Shown: positions 62,821 to 64,000 of the stretch, in pieces
Position numbering within the stretch: the first letter of the stretch is position 1
How the letters are laid out: each line of letters starts with the position of its first letter
Source of the DNA: Cenococcum geophilum 1.58
Taxonomy: Eukaryota; Ascomycota; Dothideomycetes; Gloniales; Gloniaceae
DNA: 64,000 nucleotides
Direction of reading: 5' to 3'
NCBI GenBank assembly: GCA_001692895.1
Contig: KV748186.1
Span: forward strand, 1,293,785-1,357,784
Translations under genes and position numbers: made by a program
The notes under the pieces: model-generated
Told to the model about the DNA's origin: nothing
The model's input: only the letters and a program-made list of their open reading frames with translations
Database searches by the model: none

Positions 62821-63780
62821 AGACTCCAGAGGATGTAAGGCTAAAACTACGTTAGCTACCTTTAGTTATATAATGCAACCTCACTAAGCGGTAGTCCGAA
62901 TATAAAGTTGCGCATTAATGATTGAATTAACTCGCGTATACGATGTAAAGGCGCATAAAATAGCTATAGGGATTTAGTTTTTAATTAATTTACCCTATAA
63001 ATAAGAATGAGCTATAAGAATCTAATCCTTAAAGACTGGCTAAGAGGCTATATATATTTGGTAACTTTAATCCCCTAGACTACGGCCAATGCAAGCTAAA
63101 ATGCGCGTTATAGTAGACGTCTTACCCGTTCTCTTGCTTAGCTGGTGGCCTTATTATACACATAATGGTTTATACTAGAAAGTTTTTAATAGTGGGGCTA
63201 GGTAGGGCCGCAGCCTAGCCCATAAGGTAGCCGCTTAGCGGTTCTTTTATATAAACTTCCCGTCGGGCACTAATGGGCTAAGTAGCTATACACTTATTAA
63301 CTTTAGCAATATATATATTCCCTTATAGCCTTCCTTTAACTTTTCTTTACTAATAGCTCGTAAGGCAGTTCTGTAAAGTTGCTTTATATTTAAGCTTATA
63401 ATCTACCACTTTCGCGCTCTGCTTTATTTAAAGCCACTTAAAAGTTATATTTTTGCAGTTATTAAGGTGAATATTAACTAAGCCATCCTATCCTTAGCTA
63501 ATAGGCTATAAGTCTTTACGCGAATTATAGCCTTCCTTTCCCTTAATACGCTTACTTCGCCTACGCCTTATTCTAACTTTTAAGATCCTTACTTAATTTT
63601 AAAATTTAAAGCTTGCCTTTCTTAGCTTTAACGAATATATTCGGCCTAGGGGAATTCTATTAATATCTAGTCGGTCTGCCCTTAATACACAACACACTAT
63701 TATAAATCTTTAATTATATACCGGGAGGTATGTGTATTTATTTAAAACACTTTATATCCCTTTAACACTAATTTATAGCT
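62821..63780. other. RIP-degraded DNA, nothing identified
   Basis: Stops in all frames; no domain, repeat or RNA gene recognised. Confidence 0.35.
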
Positions 63781-63784
63781 ATAT

Positions 63785-64000
63785 TTAGGCTGGAGCTAAA
63801 GCGCTTAAAGGGGAGGAGGAATATATAGATGGCAAACTTTTTAAGGGAGTGGATTATGCTAAAAAGATAATAGGGAAAGGCGAGTTAATTTAGATCTATA
63901 ATCCTAAAGAAGATATAAGCTCCCCACCGTACTAGGAATATAAAGACGACTCTAAAGATAGGGAAAAGGTCGTTCCTGCTGGATATAAAGTTCGCGTAAT
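63785..64000 (+). pseudogene. unidentified gene relic, cut by window end
   Basis: A plus-strand frame is coherent to the right edge: LKGEEEYIDGKLFKGVDYAK near 63,806-63,865, then a charged stretch with KDREKVVPAGYKV at the edge. Only RIP-type stops occur. Family unknown; the rest lies beyond the window. Confidence 0.35.

Larger units (their letters stand above)
1..64000. other. RIP-mutated AT-rich block spanning the window
   Basis: Seen: TpA is very frequent and CpA/TpG are rare on both strands, while CpG survives (many cgcg, gcg and cgc strings). No stop-free frame exceeds about 115 codons except inside the 12-bp repeat near 55.2-55.9 kb. Known: RIP in Pezizomycotina converts CpA to TpA in duplicated DNA, turning CAG/CAA into TAG/TAA and, on the other strand, TGG into TAG. 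Inferred: nearly the whole window was recognised as repeated DNA and mutated. CpG retention argues against simple methyl-CpG decay as the main cause. Confidence 0.9.

Noticed and set aside
1-64000. Starship captain (DUF3435 tyrosine recombinase), NLR or patatin-like cargo
   Set aside because: I looked for characteristic motifs in the better-preserved frames on both strands and found none I could defend.
1-64000. rRNA genes, functional tRNA genes or CRISPR arrays
   Set aside because: No conserved rRNA blocks, no complete cloverleaf, and no regularly spaced repeat with unique spacers. All tandem repeats are head-to-tail without spacers.

Overview
This window looks like a block of repeat-induced point mutation (RIP) ruined DNA from a filamentous ascomycete (Pezizomycotina). 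TpA is very common while CpA and TpG are scarce, although CpG is retained. For example, the first 60 bases hold 11 TA, 1 CA and 1 TG. Almost every gene-like frame is cut by TAG/TAA where CAG, CAA, CGG or TGG would be expected. I find no intact gene, no convincing rRNA or functional tRNA, and no CRISPR array. What remains is a graveyard of genes and transposons whose families can sometimes still be read through the RIP stops.

Layout from left to right. 1-9 kb holds unassigned gene relics, a 202-bp tandem repeat, a 21-bp tandem repeat and a pyrimidine microsatellite. 9.5-15.6 kb holds a 15-bp coding-type minisatellite followed by a long relic of the DUF3723 family, which is known as cargo of Starship giant transposons. 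17-24 kb holds unassigned minus-strand gene relics, a RIP-poor stretch at 21.2-21.8 kb and a 102-bp tandem duplication. 24.4-32 kb holds Ty1/Copia-type fossils (a gag-protease body and several related LTR-like ends), a decayed tRNA-like sequence and a pentapeptide-coding repeat. 32.8-34.7 kb holds a minus-strand relic of a half-size ABC transporter like the vacuolar heavy-metal transporter HMT1. 36.4-46.4 kb holds a large unidentified minus-strand gene relic, split by a complete-looking but broken 6.9-kb Ty3/Gypsy chromovirus-type element with 187-bp LTRs and a CTATG target duplication. 48.2-50.7 kb holds an unidentified relic and an FHA-plus-protein-kinase gene relic.

51.3-61.1 kb is the most structured part. 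Two diverged copies of one unidentified gene, each ending in a chromodomain-like motif, lie in inverted orientation at 51.9-54.0 and 58.6-61.1 kb. Between them are another gene relic, a 700-bp 12-bp minisatellite, a 269-bp foldback (MITE-like) element and a Tad1-like LINE fragment that is itself interrupted. A Myb/SANT-like motif lies beside the left copy. 61-64 kb holds further unassigned relics, one running off the right edge.

The mix of DUF3723, a metal-type ABC transporter, a kinase and DNA-binding-type genes would suit a decayed Starship-like giant element or a RIP-hit duplicated segment. I did not find a captain tyrosine recombinase or Starship ends, so this is only a hypothesis.
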